DNA from: Blastocatellia bacterium
Lineage (GTDB): Bacteria; Acidobacteriota; Blastocatellia; Chloracidobacteriales; JADJPF01
Length of the DNA: 8,953 nt
NCBI GenBank assembly: GCA_023265235.1
Contig: JAHFUF010000168.1
Span: 1 to 8,953, forward strand
Reading direction: 5' to 3'
Positions 1 to 6,011 of the stretch are shown one piece after another. Each line of letters begins with the position of its first letter. Position 1 is the stretch's first letter. Below the pieces are notes generated by a model, which saw nothing but the letters and a program-made list of their open reading frames with translations, did not search any database and was not told the DNA's origin. The position numbers and the translations under genes were made by a program.

Positions 1-1312
1 TAAGAATTTTATTTTGCCATTTCTGTGCATCAACTACGTCCTGAGAAATTACTGAACTAGTAGCACCTGAATCAAAAATAAAATTTAACATAACTTCATC
101 ATTAAGCTTGCTTTCTACACTAATTAAACCACTCTCTGTAGTGCGAAAAGGAACAATAGTTGAGTTAGCAGGAGGATTACTAGTAAGTTCTTTTGCCTTT
201 TCCTCTTCAGGTAAAACTAACTGTAACTCATTAGCTTTATAGTCCATAGTCATCAGGAAATTTCCTAGTAAAGAAAGTCCTAAGTAACCATCTGCTACAT
301 CTTCTGTGCTACCTTTAGAAAGTGTATGCACTTTACGAATATAAGTAGGGACTAAAGAAACCTTTATATCTCCCAATTGCATTTCATCTATTAGACCATA
401 AATTATTGGGAAGGCACCATCTCCGCCTACTGCACGAGCTTCACCACCACGAGCAATTTCTCTTATTCCTATTTTGGCTGCTGCTTCTGGGGAAATTACG
501 CAAAGTCCTGCCCCTGTATCAATAACAAACTTGAGGGTTTCTTTACCATTAACCTTTACTTCTAAATATGGTCGTCTAAGTCTGATGTCTAGAGGAATAC
601 TGCTTGATTTACCATGTACTTGATAGAGATGAGTATTACCTAAGTAAGTATAAAATTTAATGACTCCTTCAATACGTGCTCGGCGGTCAATATCAGTTTT
701 AGGAGAATTTTGTAAAAACTGTCTTAGAGCCTCTGAAGCTTCCTTAAAAAGCTCTTGGCGTGAGGCTGCGCGTGCTAGTACTAACCAATAATCTCCTTCT
801 GATGGTCGAATATCTGTAGCAAGCCTTAATTTTTCATATGCATCAGAAGTACGGCTTTCATAGAGGTCAATTTCTGCGCTAGTTGCTAAAGCGAGATCAT
901 CACGTTGGTTAAGTTGTAGAGAATAAACTAGTTGCTCACTAGCTCTTTCTATATAACCAGAGCGCAAAAGCGCAGTACCTACAATAGCACGGGCACGAGC
1001 ATTTTTTTTGTCTAGCTCTAAAGCTTTAATTCCTATTTCAAAAGCACCACTTAGATTTCTTTTCTTTAAGTAAACTAACCCTAAACCAATATGTGCCTTA
1101 AGATCTTTCCCATCTTTACTAAGAATTTCCTGGTAAAGTTCTTCTGCTTGTTCAAAATTACCTTTGTTTAGTTCTTGTTGAGCTTTGTTGTGTGTTTTTT
1201 TATCCTCAACAGCATAAACTGAGCCTGATGCAAAAATTACTAGTAACACTATCACTAGGCTAGTGAGTAGTCGTAAATTTATTGACTTGAGAGTCTGACT
1301 TTTATATTTCAT
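1..1312 (-). CDS. Exported TPR protein with two retropepsin-like aspartyl protease lobes (C-terminus missing)
   Basis: The frame is open from an ATG at 1312 down to the window edge, giving 437 visible residues. Residues 13-34 form a hydrophobic signal peptide ending in VYA, so the protein is probably exported. Residues about 43-205 contain several TPR-like helix pairs (for example the A-H-I-G-L-G-L-V-Y-L stretch near 73-82), usually a protein-docking scaffold. A first retropepsin-like lobe follows at about 240-370, with the catalytic motif D265-T-G-A-G and a later D-G-Y-L-G-L-S-L-L segment typical of Asp_protease_2/gag-asp families. A second lobe starts near 385 with D414-S-G-A-T. Both aspartate motifs are intact, so the single chain could form a pepsin-like two-lobed active site. 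A GAGGG Shine-Dalgarno (1319-1323, minus sense) lies 6 nt before the ATG. The start is 38 nt after the ogg stop, so the two are probably co-transcribed. Substrate is unknown. Confidence 0.8.
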   Translation of the reverse strand, partial: MKYKSQTLKSINLRLLTSLVIVLLVIFASGSVYAVEDKKTHNKAQQELNKGNFEQAEELYQEILSKDGKDLKAHIGLGLVYLKKRNLSGAFEIGIKALELDKKNARARAIVGTALLRSGYIERASEQLVYSLQLNQRDDLALATSAEIDLYESRTSDAYEKLRLATDIRPSEGDYWLVLARAASRQELFKEASEALRQFLQNSPKTDIDRRARIEGVIKFYTYLGNTHLYQVHGKSSSIPLDIRLRRPYLEVKVNGKETLKFVIDTGAGLCVISPEAAAKIGIREIARGGEARAVGGDGAFPIIYGLIDEMQLGDIKVSLVPTYIRKVHTLSKGSTEDVADGYLGLSLLGNFLMTMDYKANELQLVLPEEEKAKELTSNPPANSTIVPFRTTESGLISVESKLNDEVMLNFIFDSGATSSVISQDVVDAQKWQNKIL

Positions 1313-1350
1313 AATTAACCCTCACATTCTTTGAATATAGCTTCCCGCCG

Positions 1351-2025
1351 CTATTTCAAAATCTCACCAGTCTTATTAGACCACAAAAGTAAATCTAACT
1401 CATCAAAATTTATTTCTATTTGCTCGGCAAAAACCTGCATTAGCTGTTCTATTGCTAAATATTTTTTCTTTGTTGTTGGCGGCGTTGGGTTATCAATTAC
1501 TGACAGTTCATGCAAACTACGTAAAATATGCTTGTCTAAAATCCCATAGCCACTATAACCAATATTACGTAGAAAATGGCTGGCTTCCTTATAACCAATG
1601 CCTTTAATCCCAGGATTAGCGGCAAAAAAATCTCTACGTTCTTCTTTTTCTTTTAAGCTTAAGAGTTTTTCTTTCATTTGTAGATTACAATTTTCTCTTA
1701 AGTATTCACGAGTGTGTACAATATAGCGACTACGTTCACGAGCATAACGATGAGCACCAGTAATAGAGTCTAGGATTTCCGCTTCTGTTCCTGTTAGCAA
1801 GACTGGGCGTACTTTTTCGATGGATTTAAGCCCCATTTTTGCACTTGCACCAGCAGTAAAAATACAAAAAACTAATTCCTCAAATAACTTAATGTCATCA
1901 GCTTCATTGTAAATGGTTTGAAACTCAGCTAAACGGGTTTGAATAGCTGATTGTTTAGCCAGATAACTTGCTTTTAGGTTATTAATCGTAATAATTTCTT
2001 TTTCAATATTTTTCGCTTTAGCCAT
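1351..2025 (-). CDS. ogg: 8-oxoguanine DNA glycosylase/AP lyase, archaeal-type Ogg2 family
   Basis: This is a base-excision repair enzyme that removes 8-oxoguanine opposite cytosine and nicks the abasic site. The helix-hairpin-helix/GPD signature is clear in N-P-G-I-K-G-I-G-Y-K-E-A-S-H-F-L-R-N, followed by I-L-D-K-H-I-L-R. Counting from the upstream ATG at 2034, the predicted Schiff-base lysine is K149 and the catalytic aspartate D167. The spacing of 18 residues matches K129/D147 of the Methanocaldococcus enzyme. Length (224-227 residues) fits Ogg2. Two ATGs are possible, at 2034 and 2025. I chose 2025 because a strong promoter's -10 box overlaps the 2034 ATG, so a transcript would begin at about 2025-2026. 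No Shine-Dalgarno is visible. Ogg2 is commoner in archaea and thermophilic bacteria than in mesophiles, so an old transfer is possible. The TPR/protease gene follows 38 nt downstream. Confidence 0.88.
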   Translation of the reverse strand: MAKAKNIEKEIITINNLKASYLAKQSAIQTRLAEFQTIYNEADDIKLFEELVFCIFTAGASAKMGLKSIEKVRPVLLTGTEAEILDSITGAHRYARERSRYIVHTREYLRENCNLQMKEKLLSLKEKEERRDFFAANPGIKGIGYKEASHFLRNIGYSGYGILDKHILRSLHELSVIDNPTPPTTKKKYLAIEQLMQVFAEQIEINFDELDLLLWSNKTGEILK

Positions 2026-2032
2026 AATAATC

Positions 2033-2061
2033 ATTCTAGTTTTCTACACAAGCTCTGTCAA
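2033..2061 (-). promoter_or_regulatory. Sigma-70-type promoter of ogg, overlapping its upstream ATG
   Basis: On the minus strand a perfect -35 TTGACA (2061-2056) is followed by exactly 17 nt and a -10 TAGAAT (2038-2033, 5 of 6 consensus). Seven nucleotides after the -10 is the A of the ATG at 2025, so the mRNA is probably leaderless. An A/T tract at 2068-2078 sits just upstream of the -35 and could act as an UP element. The match is seen directly; leaderless initiation is inferred. Confidence 0.6.
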
Positions 2062-2097
2062 ACCTACAAAAAAATATAGTGCTGTTTAGTTTCCCTC

Positions 2098-2130
2098 TAA
2101 GTAAAAATAAGTAAAAAAATAAGCAAAAAG
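2098..2130. repeat. Three tandem A-tract units (TAAGTAAAAA-like)
   Basis: Three degenerate units beginning TAAGT or TAAGC, each followed by a run of 5-7 A, occupy 2098-2107, 2108-2119 and 2120-2130. Tracts repeating at about one helical turn are expected to bend DNA. The array lies midway between the divergent ogg and feo promoters and upstream of both, so it could influence either one. A simple AT-rich slippage product is an alternative. Confidence 0.45.
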
Positions 2131-2162
2131 AATAGCAATTCTCTCTTAGGTGCAAAGTAACA

Positions 2163-2191
2163 TTGACAGTAACTAATTCAAAAATTAATAT
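2163..2191 (+). promoter_or_regulatory. Predicted promoter of feoAB
   Basis: A perfect -35 TTGACA (2163-2168) is followed by a 17-nt spacer and TAATAT (2186-2191, 4 of 6 consensus). The predicted transcription start is near 2198, leaving an untranslated leader of about 100 nt before feoA. The Fur-like operator begins at this start point. Confidence 0.5.
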
Positions 2192-2197
2192 GTTAAT

Positions 2198-2216
2198 GAA
2201 ATTGATTTTCATTTTC
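2198..2216. promoter_or_regulatory. Fur-box-like operator of feoAB
   Basis: The 19-mer GAAATTGATTTTCATTTTC matches the classic Fur consensus GATAATGATAATCATTATC at 14 of 19 positions. It also lies in an inverted repeat with perfect 7-bp arms, AATGAAA (2195-2201) and TTTCATT (2207-2213). It covers the predicted start of transcription, the usual place for repression by Fe2+-loaded Fur, and the genes it controls import Fe2+. Fur itself is not in this window. Confidence 0.6.
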
Positions 2217-2301
2217 TCTCAATTTGTTATTCCTGATAACTAGACAGAGAAAACTTAAATAGTTATAGTGTTTTGTCTTTAGAAATGATAGAGGAAAGAC
2301 T

Positions 2302-2520
2302 ATGCGATTAATCGACTTACCAAACAACGAGTGGCATGCAATTGAACGACTAGATGGGCCTGAGGAAGATTGCCGACGATTATTAGACCTAGGATTAACA
2401 CCTGGTGAAGAAGTTGCGATCGTGCAAATCGCGCCACTAGGTGATCCACTGGTAGTTTCCATACGTGGTACGCGTCTAGCATTAAGGCGACGGGAGGCAT
2501 CTTGGATATGTGTGCAATAG
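2302..2520 (+). CDS. feoA: Ferrous iron transport protein A (FeoA)
   Basis: A 72-residue cytoplasmic SH3-like protein that partners with FeoB for Fe2+ uptake. The FeoA hallmarks are present: L-L-D-L-G-L-T-P-G-E-E-V at residues 27-38, and A-P-L-G-D-P followed by V-S-I-R-G-T-R-L-A-L-R-R up to residue 63. Length is typical for a stand-alone FeoA. The ATG at 2302 is preceded by GAGGAAA (2291-2297), whose AGGA core ends 6 nt upstream, so the start is well supported. Its 3' end overlaps the start of feoB, implying translational coupling, and the pair is probably transcribed from the Fur-box promoter upstream. FeoA is thought to regulate or help assemble FeoB and is not itself a transporter. Confidence 0.93.
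   Translation: MRLIDLPNNEWHAIERLDGPEEDCRRLLDLGLTPGEEVAIVQIAPLGDPLVVSIRGTRLALRRREASWICVQ
2492..2497 (+). promoter_or_regulatory. Ribosome binding site of feoB inside feoA
   Basis: GGGAGG within the feoA coding sequence serves feoB. It lies 4 nt before an in-frame TTG (2502) and 10 nt before an in-frame ATG (2508). The ATG is favoured by codon identity and tolerable spacing, but TTG initiation cannot be excluded. Confidence 0.6.
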
Positions 2521-4484
2521 CAACAAATAAACCACCTGAGACTATTAAAACCACACTTACTGCTTGTTTGGTGGGGATGCCTAATGCCGGTAAAACTACT
2601 TTAATGAATGCCTTAACTGGTAGTAATTTTCATACAGCCAATTACCCAGGAGTAACAGTAAGCCTGTCAGAAGGTAAAAGCAAATCTTCTTTTGGTGAGC
2701 AAATTAATATTATAGACCTGCCTGGAGTAAACAGCCCTTTTTCCCCTTCTCAAGAAGAAGAGCTTTCTTGTCAAGTACTTACAGGTAAACATGACTTAGT
2801 AAAACCTGAAGCCTTTATCCTAGTAGTTGATGCTAGTCAAATAGAGAGGCACTTAAAATTTGCTAGTTTTGCTGCTAGACAAGGAAAGCCTTTTGTAATA
2901 GCACTAACAATGATGGATCTACTAGAGCGAATTGGGCAGAGCTTAGATACACAAAAACTCGCTCAAGCACTTAAAATCCCTGTTATACCAATAGATCCGC
3001 GTACAGGAGAAGGTGCTAGAGAATTAATCCAAACCTTACATGAAATTATTTCTCAACCAATTAAGCAAAATTCTTTGCAAAGTTTATCAGACGAACCTAT
3101 CACGGCTTATAATGTAATCAGGAAATTACTTATTGACTACAACGTAATTACCAAAACTGACCCACAAGCAAAACGACTAGAAGACCGTTTAACTTCGTGG
3201 ATTGATGGGTTTGTTTTACACAAGTTTTTTGGTTTTCCTATTTTTTTTATTATTCTAAGCCTACTTTTTGCTTCTATCTTTTGGTTAGCCCAACCATTTA
3301 TGGATGGTATTGATAATGGGTTTAAGTGGCTAAGTGATAACACCCTTCAACTCTTAGGTAATGGTATTTTTGTCAAGTTTCTTGCTGAAGGAGTAATACA
3401 AGGGGTTGGGGCAGTAGCAGTATTTTTTCCACAAATTGTAATTTTATTCTTTTTAATGACTTTATTAGAAGATTCTGGTTATTTAGCGCGAGGAGCAGCC
3501 TTAGTTGATCGTCCTCTTTCCTTTCTTGGCTTACATGGACGGTCTTTTGTCCCAATGCTGTCAGGCTTTGCTTGCGCCATTCCTGCTGTAATGGCAACAA
3601 GAGCTATCCCTAGCAAACGAGAGCGTTTATTAACTATTTGGATTTTGCCTTTAATGAGTTGTAGTGCGCGACTACCTGTTTATGCACTACTTTTAGCAGC
3701 ACTTTTTCCTGCTGAATCTGCTTGGAAAGCAGGTTTTGCACTAACAGGAATTTATTTTGCTAGCCTACTAATTTCATCTTCAATCGCAGGATTAGTTAGC
3801 CGTTTAGCTTATCGTCGCCGTAGTTTGTCTCTACTTGCAATGGAATTGCCTGCTTATAGGGTTCCTCAATGGAAACCAATTGCTTATTTAACTTGGTCAC
3901 GTTCTGCGGCTTACTTAAAAAAAGCAGGAGGGCCAATTGTAGTAATTTCTGCTATTTTATGGCTACTTGCTAACTTTGGCCTAGGTTCACAGCAAGTAAC
4001 TCCAACTAATATTGCTAGTTCAGCTAGTAAGCCTGCGTTAATTGTTAAATCAGAGCTTGATAATTCTTTTGCTGCTCAAATAGGCAAAACACTTGAGCCA
4101 TTACTACTACCTATGGGGGTAGATTGGCGTGTTGGTGTGGGCTTAATTTCGGCTTTTGCAGCTAGAGAAGTTTTTGTTAGCACTATGGCGATTGTTTTTC
4201 ATGTCCCAGGAGAAGATGAAGCAACCCAACAACAAGGATTACTTGAGCAAATGCGCTCAGCAACTATTTCTAATACGGCCAAGCCTGTTTTTACTACAGC
4301 TAGTATTATTGGGCTAATTATTTATTTCTTTTTTTCCTTACAATGTCTTTCAACTGTTGCTGTAGTGCGCAGAGAAACCAACTCTTGGTCAATAGCTCTA
4401 GTACAATTACTTTTTTATACAGTATTAGGCTATTTGTTAGCTGTTTCAGTAGTGCAGGGTCTAAAGGCAACAGGTGCTGCTTAG
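2508..4484 (+). CDS. feoB: Ferrous iron transport protein B (FeoB)
   Basis: An inner-membrane Fe2+ transporter with an N-terminal G domain. Numbering from the ATG at 2508 (658 residues): G1 is G23-M-P-N-A-G-K-T-T, G2 lies in N-Y-P-G-V-T-V, and G3 is D70-L-P-G. The helical GDI region covers about 190-230, and multiple membrane segments occupy about 240-648. Gate motifs are G-F-A-C356-A-I-P-A-V-M-A-T-R, P-L-M-S-C385-S-A-R-L-P, S-A-F-A-A-R-E-V-F-V-S-T and S-L-Q-C613-L-S-T followed by V-V-R-R-E-T. The second gate and S-L-Q-C form resemble Bacteroidetes/Acidobacteria-like FeoBs more than the E. coli type. Two oddities are G4, which reads T134-M-M-D instead of N-M-x-D, and G5, which reads D-P-R-T-G-E-G instead of an S-A motif. 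No FeoC follows. It overlaps feoA by 13 nt, or by 19 nt if the TTG at 2502 is used. Confidence 0.95.
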   Translation: MCAIATNKPPETIKTTLTACLVGMPNAGKTTLMNALTGSNFHTANYPGVTVSLSEGKSKSSFGEQINIIDLPGVNSPFSPSQEEELSCQVLTGKHDLVKPEAFILVVDASQIERHLKFASFAARQGKPFVIALTMMDLLERIGQSLDTQKLAQALKIPVIPIDPRTGEGARELIQTLHEIISQPIKQNSLQSLSDEPITAYNVIRKLLIDYNVITKTDPQAKRLEDRLTSWIDGFVLHKFFGFPIFFIILSLLFASIFWLAQPFMDGIDNGFKWLSDNTLQLLGNGIFVKFLAEGVIQGVGAVAVFFPQIVILFFLMTLLEDSGYLARGAALVDRPLSFLGLHGRSFVPMLSGFACAIPAVMATRAIPSKRERLLTIWILPLMSCSARLPVYALLLAALFPAESAWKAGFALTGIYFASLLISSSIAGLVSRLAYRRRSLSLLAMELPAYRVPQWKPIAYLTWSRSAAYLKKAGGPIVVISAILWLLANFGLGSQQVTPTNIASSASKPALIVKSELDNSFAAQIGKTLEPLLLPMGVDWRVGVGLISAFAAREVFVSTMAIVFHVPGEDEATQQQGLLEQMRSATISNTAKPVFTTASIIGLIIYFFFSLQCLSTVAVVRRETNSWSIALVQLLFYTVLGYLLAVSVVQGLKATGAA

Positions 4485-4543
4485 GCGCTTAACTTGGTCA
4501 GGAAAGCTATTGTGTGCTCTAAAGTATTTTCTATATATTTTAA

Positions 4544-4780
4544 CTATTCATCTCCATCCAAACCAATTGCAGTAACAGGGCATGATTCCATTGCTTCTTT
4601 ACATTGTTCTTCTTCTTCGGGTGATTCGGGTTGTTTATAAACATAAGAGTAGCCATCATCTTCTTGGCGAGTAAAATTACTAGGGGCAGTATCTCGACAA
4701 ACATCACAGTCAATGCATTCAACATCCACATAATAACGACCAAGAGCATTTTCTGTGTGTTTTTTTGTTCTATCAGCCAT
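4544..4780 (-). CDS. Small ferredoxin with one iron-sulfur cluster
   Basis: A 78-residue acidic electron carrier. The cluster ligands are C22-I-D-C25-D-V-C28 and C67-P-V-T-A-I-G, the pattern of monocluster [4Fe-4S] (or [3Fe-4S]) ferredoxins. A fifth cysteine, C60, lies seven residues before C67 and is not a normal ligand. It might form a disulfide, support cluster conversion, or be neutral. The middle stretch around G-Y-S-Y-V-Y-K-Q-P and the Glu run at 55-58 are familiar from ferredoxins in Acidobacteria-like genomes (recalled, not searched). The ATG at 4780 is preceded by AAGGAG (4797-4792, minus sense) at an 11-nt spacing, slightly long. The gene is convergent with feoB (59 nt apart) and divergent from the RecA-like gene. 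The redox partner is unknown. Confidence 0.88.
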   Translation of the reverse strand: MADRTKKHTENALGRYYVDVECIDCDVCRDTAPSNFTRQEDDGYSYVYKQPESPEEEEQCKEAMESCPVTAIGLDGDE

Positions 4781-4827
4781 AAACTTCTAAGCTCCTTAAC
4801 CTAACAAACGCGTAAATTGTTGAGAAT

Positions 4828-4856
4828 CTTATCACGAGCTAAGAGAAAAATACCAA
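4828..4856 (-). promoter_or_regulatory. Possible promoter of the ferredoxin gene
   Basis: On the minus strand TTGGTA (4856-4851) is followed by a 17-nt spacer and GATAAG (4833-4828), each 4 of 6 consensus. It would start transcription about 40 nt before the ATG, with the AAGGAG site inside the leader. Placement is sensible, but the match is modest in AT-rich DNA. Confidence 0.3.
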
Positions 4857-4943
4857 AACGCTACGCGGACAACTCCCTAAGCTAATTATTAAAAATAAAA
4901 TTGAGCTTTACTATTTACTGTTTTTATTAGGGTCATGTTATTC

Positions 4944-4972
4944 TTGGAAAAGTTTTCTATTTTAACTATTAA
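4944..4972 (+). promoter_or_regulatory. Possible promoter of the RecA-like ATPase gene
   Basis: TTGGAA (4944-4949), 17 nt, then TATTAA (4967-4972), each 4 of 6 consensus. The predicted start near 4979 coincides with the first base of the inverted repeat that follows. A weak match taken alone. Confidence 0.3.
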
Positions 4973-4973
4973 A

Positions 4974-4997
4974 TACTAATCAATACTATTGATACTA
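4974..4997. repeat. Inverted repeat and TACTA triplet before the RecA-like gene
   Basis: ATCAAT-ACT-ATTGAT (4979-4993) is a perfect 6-bp inverted repeat with a 3-nt centre. Overlapping it, TACTA occurs three times (4974-4978, 4984-4988, 4993-4997), spaced 10 and 9 bp, about one helical turn. The element ends at the Shine-Dalgarno AGGAAGG (4997-5003). It could be an operator or an RNA hairpin near the ribosome site, or chance in AT-rich sequence. Confidence 0.35.
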
Positions 4998-5004
4998 GGA
5001 AGGT

Positions 5005-5922
5005 ATGAGTATGGCAGATTCTATTGTTCCTAACACTGTACTTATCAAAGATTTAGTAGATCAATTGATTTCAGATAGCGAAACCGTAGCAGCAGCGCGT
5101 GCTAGTGGTAGAGCAAGTGGCCCTGTAACTGGATTAAAAACCTTAGATGTATTGCTTGGAGGCTACTTACCACCTGGGTTACATATTCTACATTCAGGCA
5201 CTAGTGTTGGTAAAACTGCGCTAGCATTACAAATAGCTAGTATGTGTGGATTTCCTGCTCTTTTTGTTTCTACTGAAACACATATCTTAGAACTTTTTCG
5301 TAGACTAATTGCCCGCACAACCAAAACAGCATTAGAGAGACTAAAAACTGGTGAACTTAGTGCTAATGCTATTGGATACCTAGCTAAACAAACTATAGAA
5401 CAATCCCCTACTTTAGCCATTATGGATGCTACAACTTGTAGTGTATCTATTAGTCAAATTGCTGAAGTAGCAACCAGTTTACGAGATTGGGCAGGCAGTA
5501 ACCGTATTTTAGTAATAATTGACTCAATACAATTTTGGTCTCGACCAGAAATAGAGTTTGGTAAAGGCTCAGATCAAGATTTTATTGCTAGTGCAGTTCG
5601 AAACGCCTCTGAGCTTGCTGCTAGGCTTTCTAGCCCTGTGCTAGCACTTAGCCATAAAAACCGCTCCTCAATGGATAAAGCACAACAAACTGGTGCTCAC
5701 CCATCAGTAATATCTCAATCTGGTTCTGGTAAAGCATTTGACTATGAGTATTTTGCTGAAACAGTGCTAGAACTTACCAAAGACAAAGAGCTAAAAACAG
5801 ATGCAATGTCTGCAAAAAGCGCCTTAACCTTAGTAGTACGCAAAAACCGTCACGGCAATGTAGGGGTTAATGTTCCTCTTGATTTTACTGGTCAATTTCA
5901 ATCGTTTACAGAAAAACTTTAG
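5005..5922 (+). CDS. Stand-alone RecA/DnaB-helicase-core ATPase, function unknown
   Basis: A 305-residue RecA-fold ATPase resembling the C-terminal motor of DnaB-type helicases, without the DnaB N-terminal domain. Visible motifs are T-G-L-K-T-L-D-V-L-L-G-G at 42-53, Walker A G65-T-S-V-G-K70-T71, F-V-S-T-E91 in the place of the DnaB S-L-E catalytic glutamate, Walker B I-L-V-I-I-D173-S, and L-S-H217-K-N-R where DnaB has L-S-Q-L-N-R. Near the C-terminus, R-K-N-R-H-G-N-V-G (279-287) corresponds to the DnaB K-x-R-x-G arginine-finger region. The first 40 residues are a short unassigned extension. No DNA-binding domain or membrane segment is seen. Two ATGs are possible: 5005 (AGGA 4 nt upstream) and 5011 (AAGG 7 nt upstream). 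The second has better spacing and would remove two residues. It could be a helicase-like motor, a KaiC/RadA-like regulator or a replication accessory factor. It is followed by a 232-bp gap and the kinase gene on the same strand. Confidence 0.8.
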   Translation: MSMADSIVPNTVLIKDLVDQLISDSETVAAARASGRASGPVTGLKTLDVLLGGYLPPGLHILHSGTSVGKTALALQIASMCGFPALFVSTETHILELFRRLIARTTKTALERLKTGELSANAIGYLAKQTIEQSPTLAIMDATTCSVSISQIAEVATSLRDWAGSNRILVIIDSIQFWSRPEIEFGKGSDQDFIASAVRNASELAARLSSPVLALSHKNRSSMDKAQQTGAHPSVISQSGSGKAFDYEYFAETVLELTKDKELKTDAMSAKSALTLVVRKNRHGNVGVNVPLDFTGQFQSFTEKL

Positions 5923-5986
5923 CCCTATGTAAAAATACATAATAATAAATAAAATCCCCTAGGCTATATGCTGATATTTTCCTCTT

Positions 5987-6003
5987 AATTGTTTGGTTTT
6001 ATA
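5987..6003 (+). repeat. 17-bp direct repeat, copy 1
   Basis: AATTGTTTGGTTTTATA, identical to 6038-6054 and starting 51 bp before it. This copy lies just upstream of the predicted kinase promoter, centred near -52. See the second copy for the shared arrangement. Confidence 0.65.
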
Positions 6004-6011
6004 TTCTTATC

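Noticed and set aside
1331..1549. Plus-strand open frame across the end of ogg
   Set aside because: It is antisense to the conserved C-terminal part of Ogg2, with no recognisable domain or convincing ribosome site.
2217..2291. Riboswitch in the feoAB leader
   Set aside because: The leader of about 100 nt is AT-rich, and I could not identify a conserved core or a convincing multi-stem fold.
2416..2422. GCGATCG as a HIP1 element hinting at cyanobacteria
   Set aside because: It is a single incomplete copy inside feoA. HIP1 is abundant in genomes that carry it, so this gives no support.
2193..2462. Minus-strand open frame opposite feoA
   Set aside because: It lies antisense to a well-supported feoA, has a Ser/Pro-rich unstructured translation with no motif and no ribosome site, and crosses the feo operator.
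4485..4543. Bidirectional terminator between feoB and the ferredoxin gene
   Set aside because: I found only very short pairings such as AGC/GCT and no strong stem with flanking A and T runs.
4540..4749. Second minus-strand frame within the ferredoxin gene
   Set aside because: It is an out-of-frame reading of the ferredoxin, whose cysteine motifs clearly define the true frame.
5926..5941. TATGTA-AAAA-TACATA hairpin right after the RecA-like gene as a terminator
   Set aside because: The stem is six base pairs, nearly all A-T, and no T-run follows on the plus strand. It is too weak for an intrinsic terminator.
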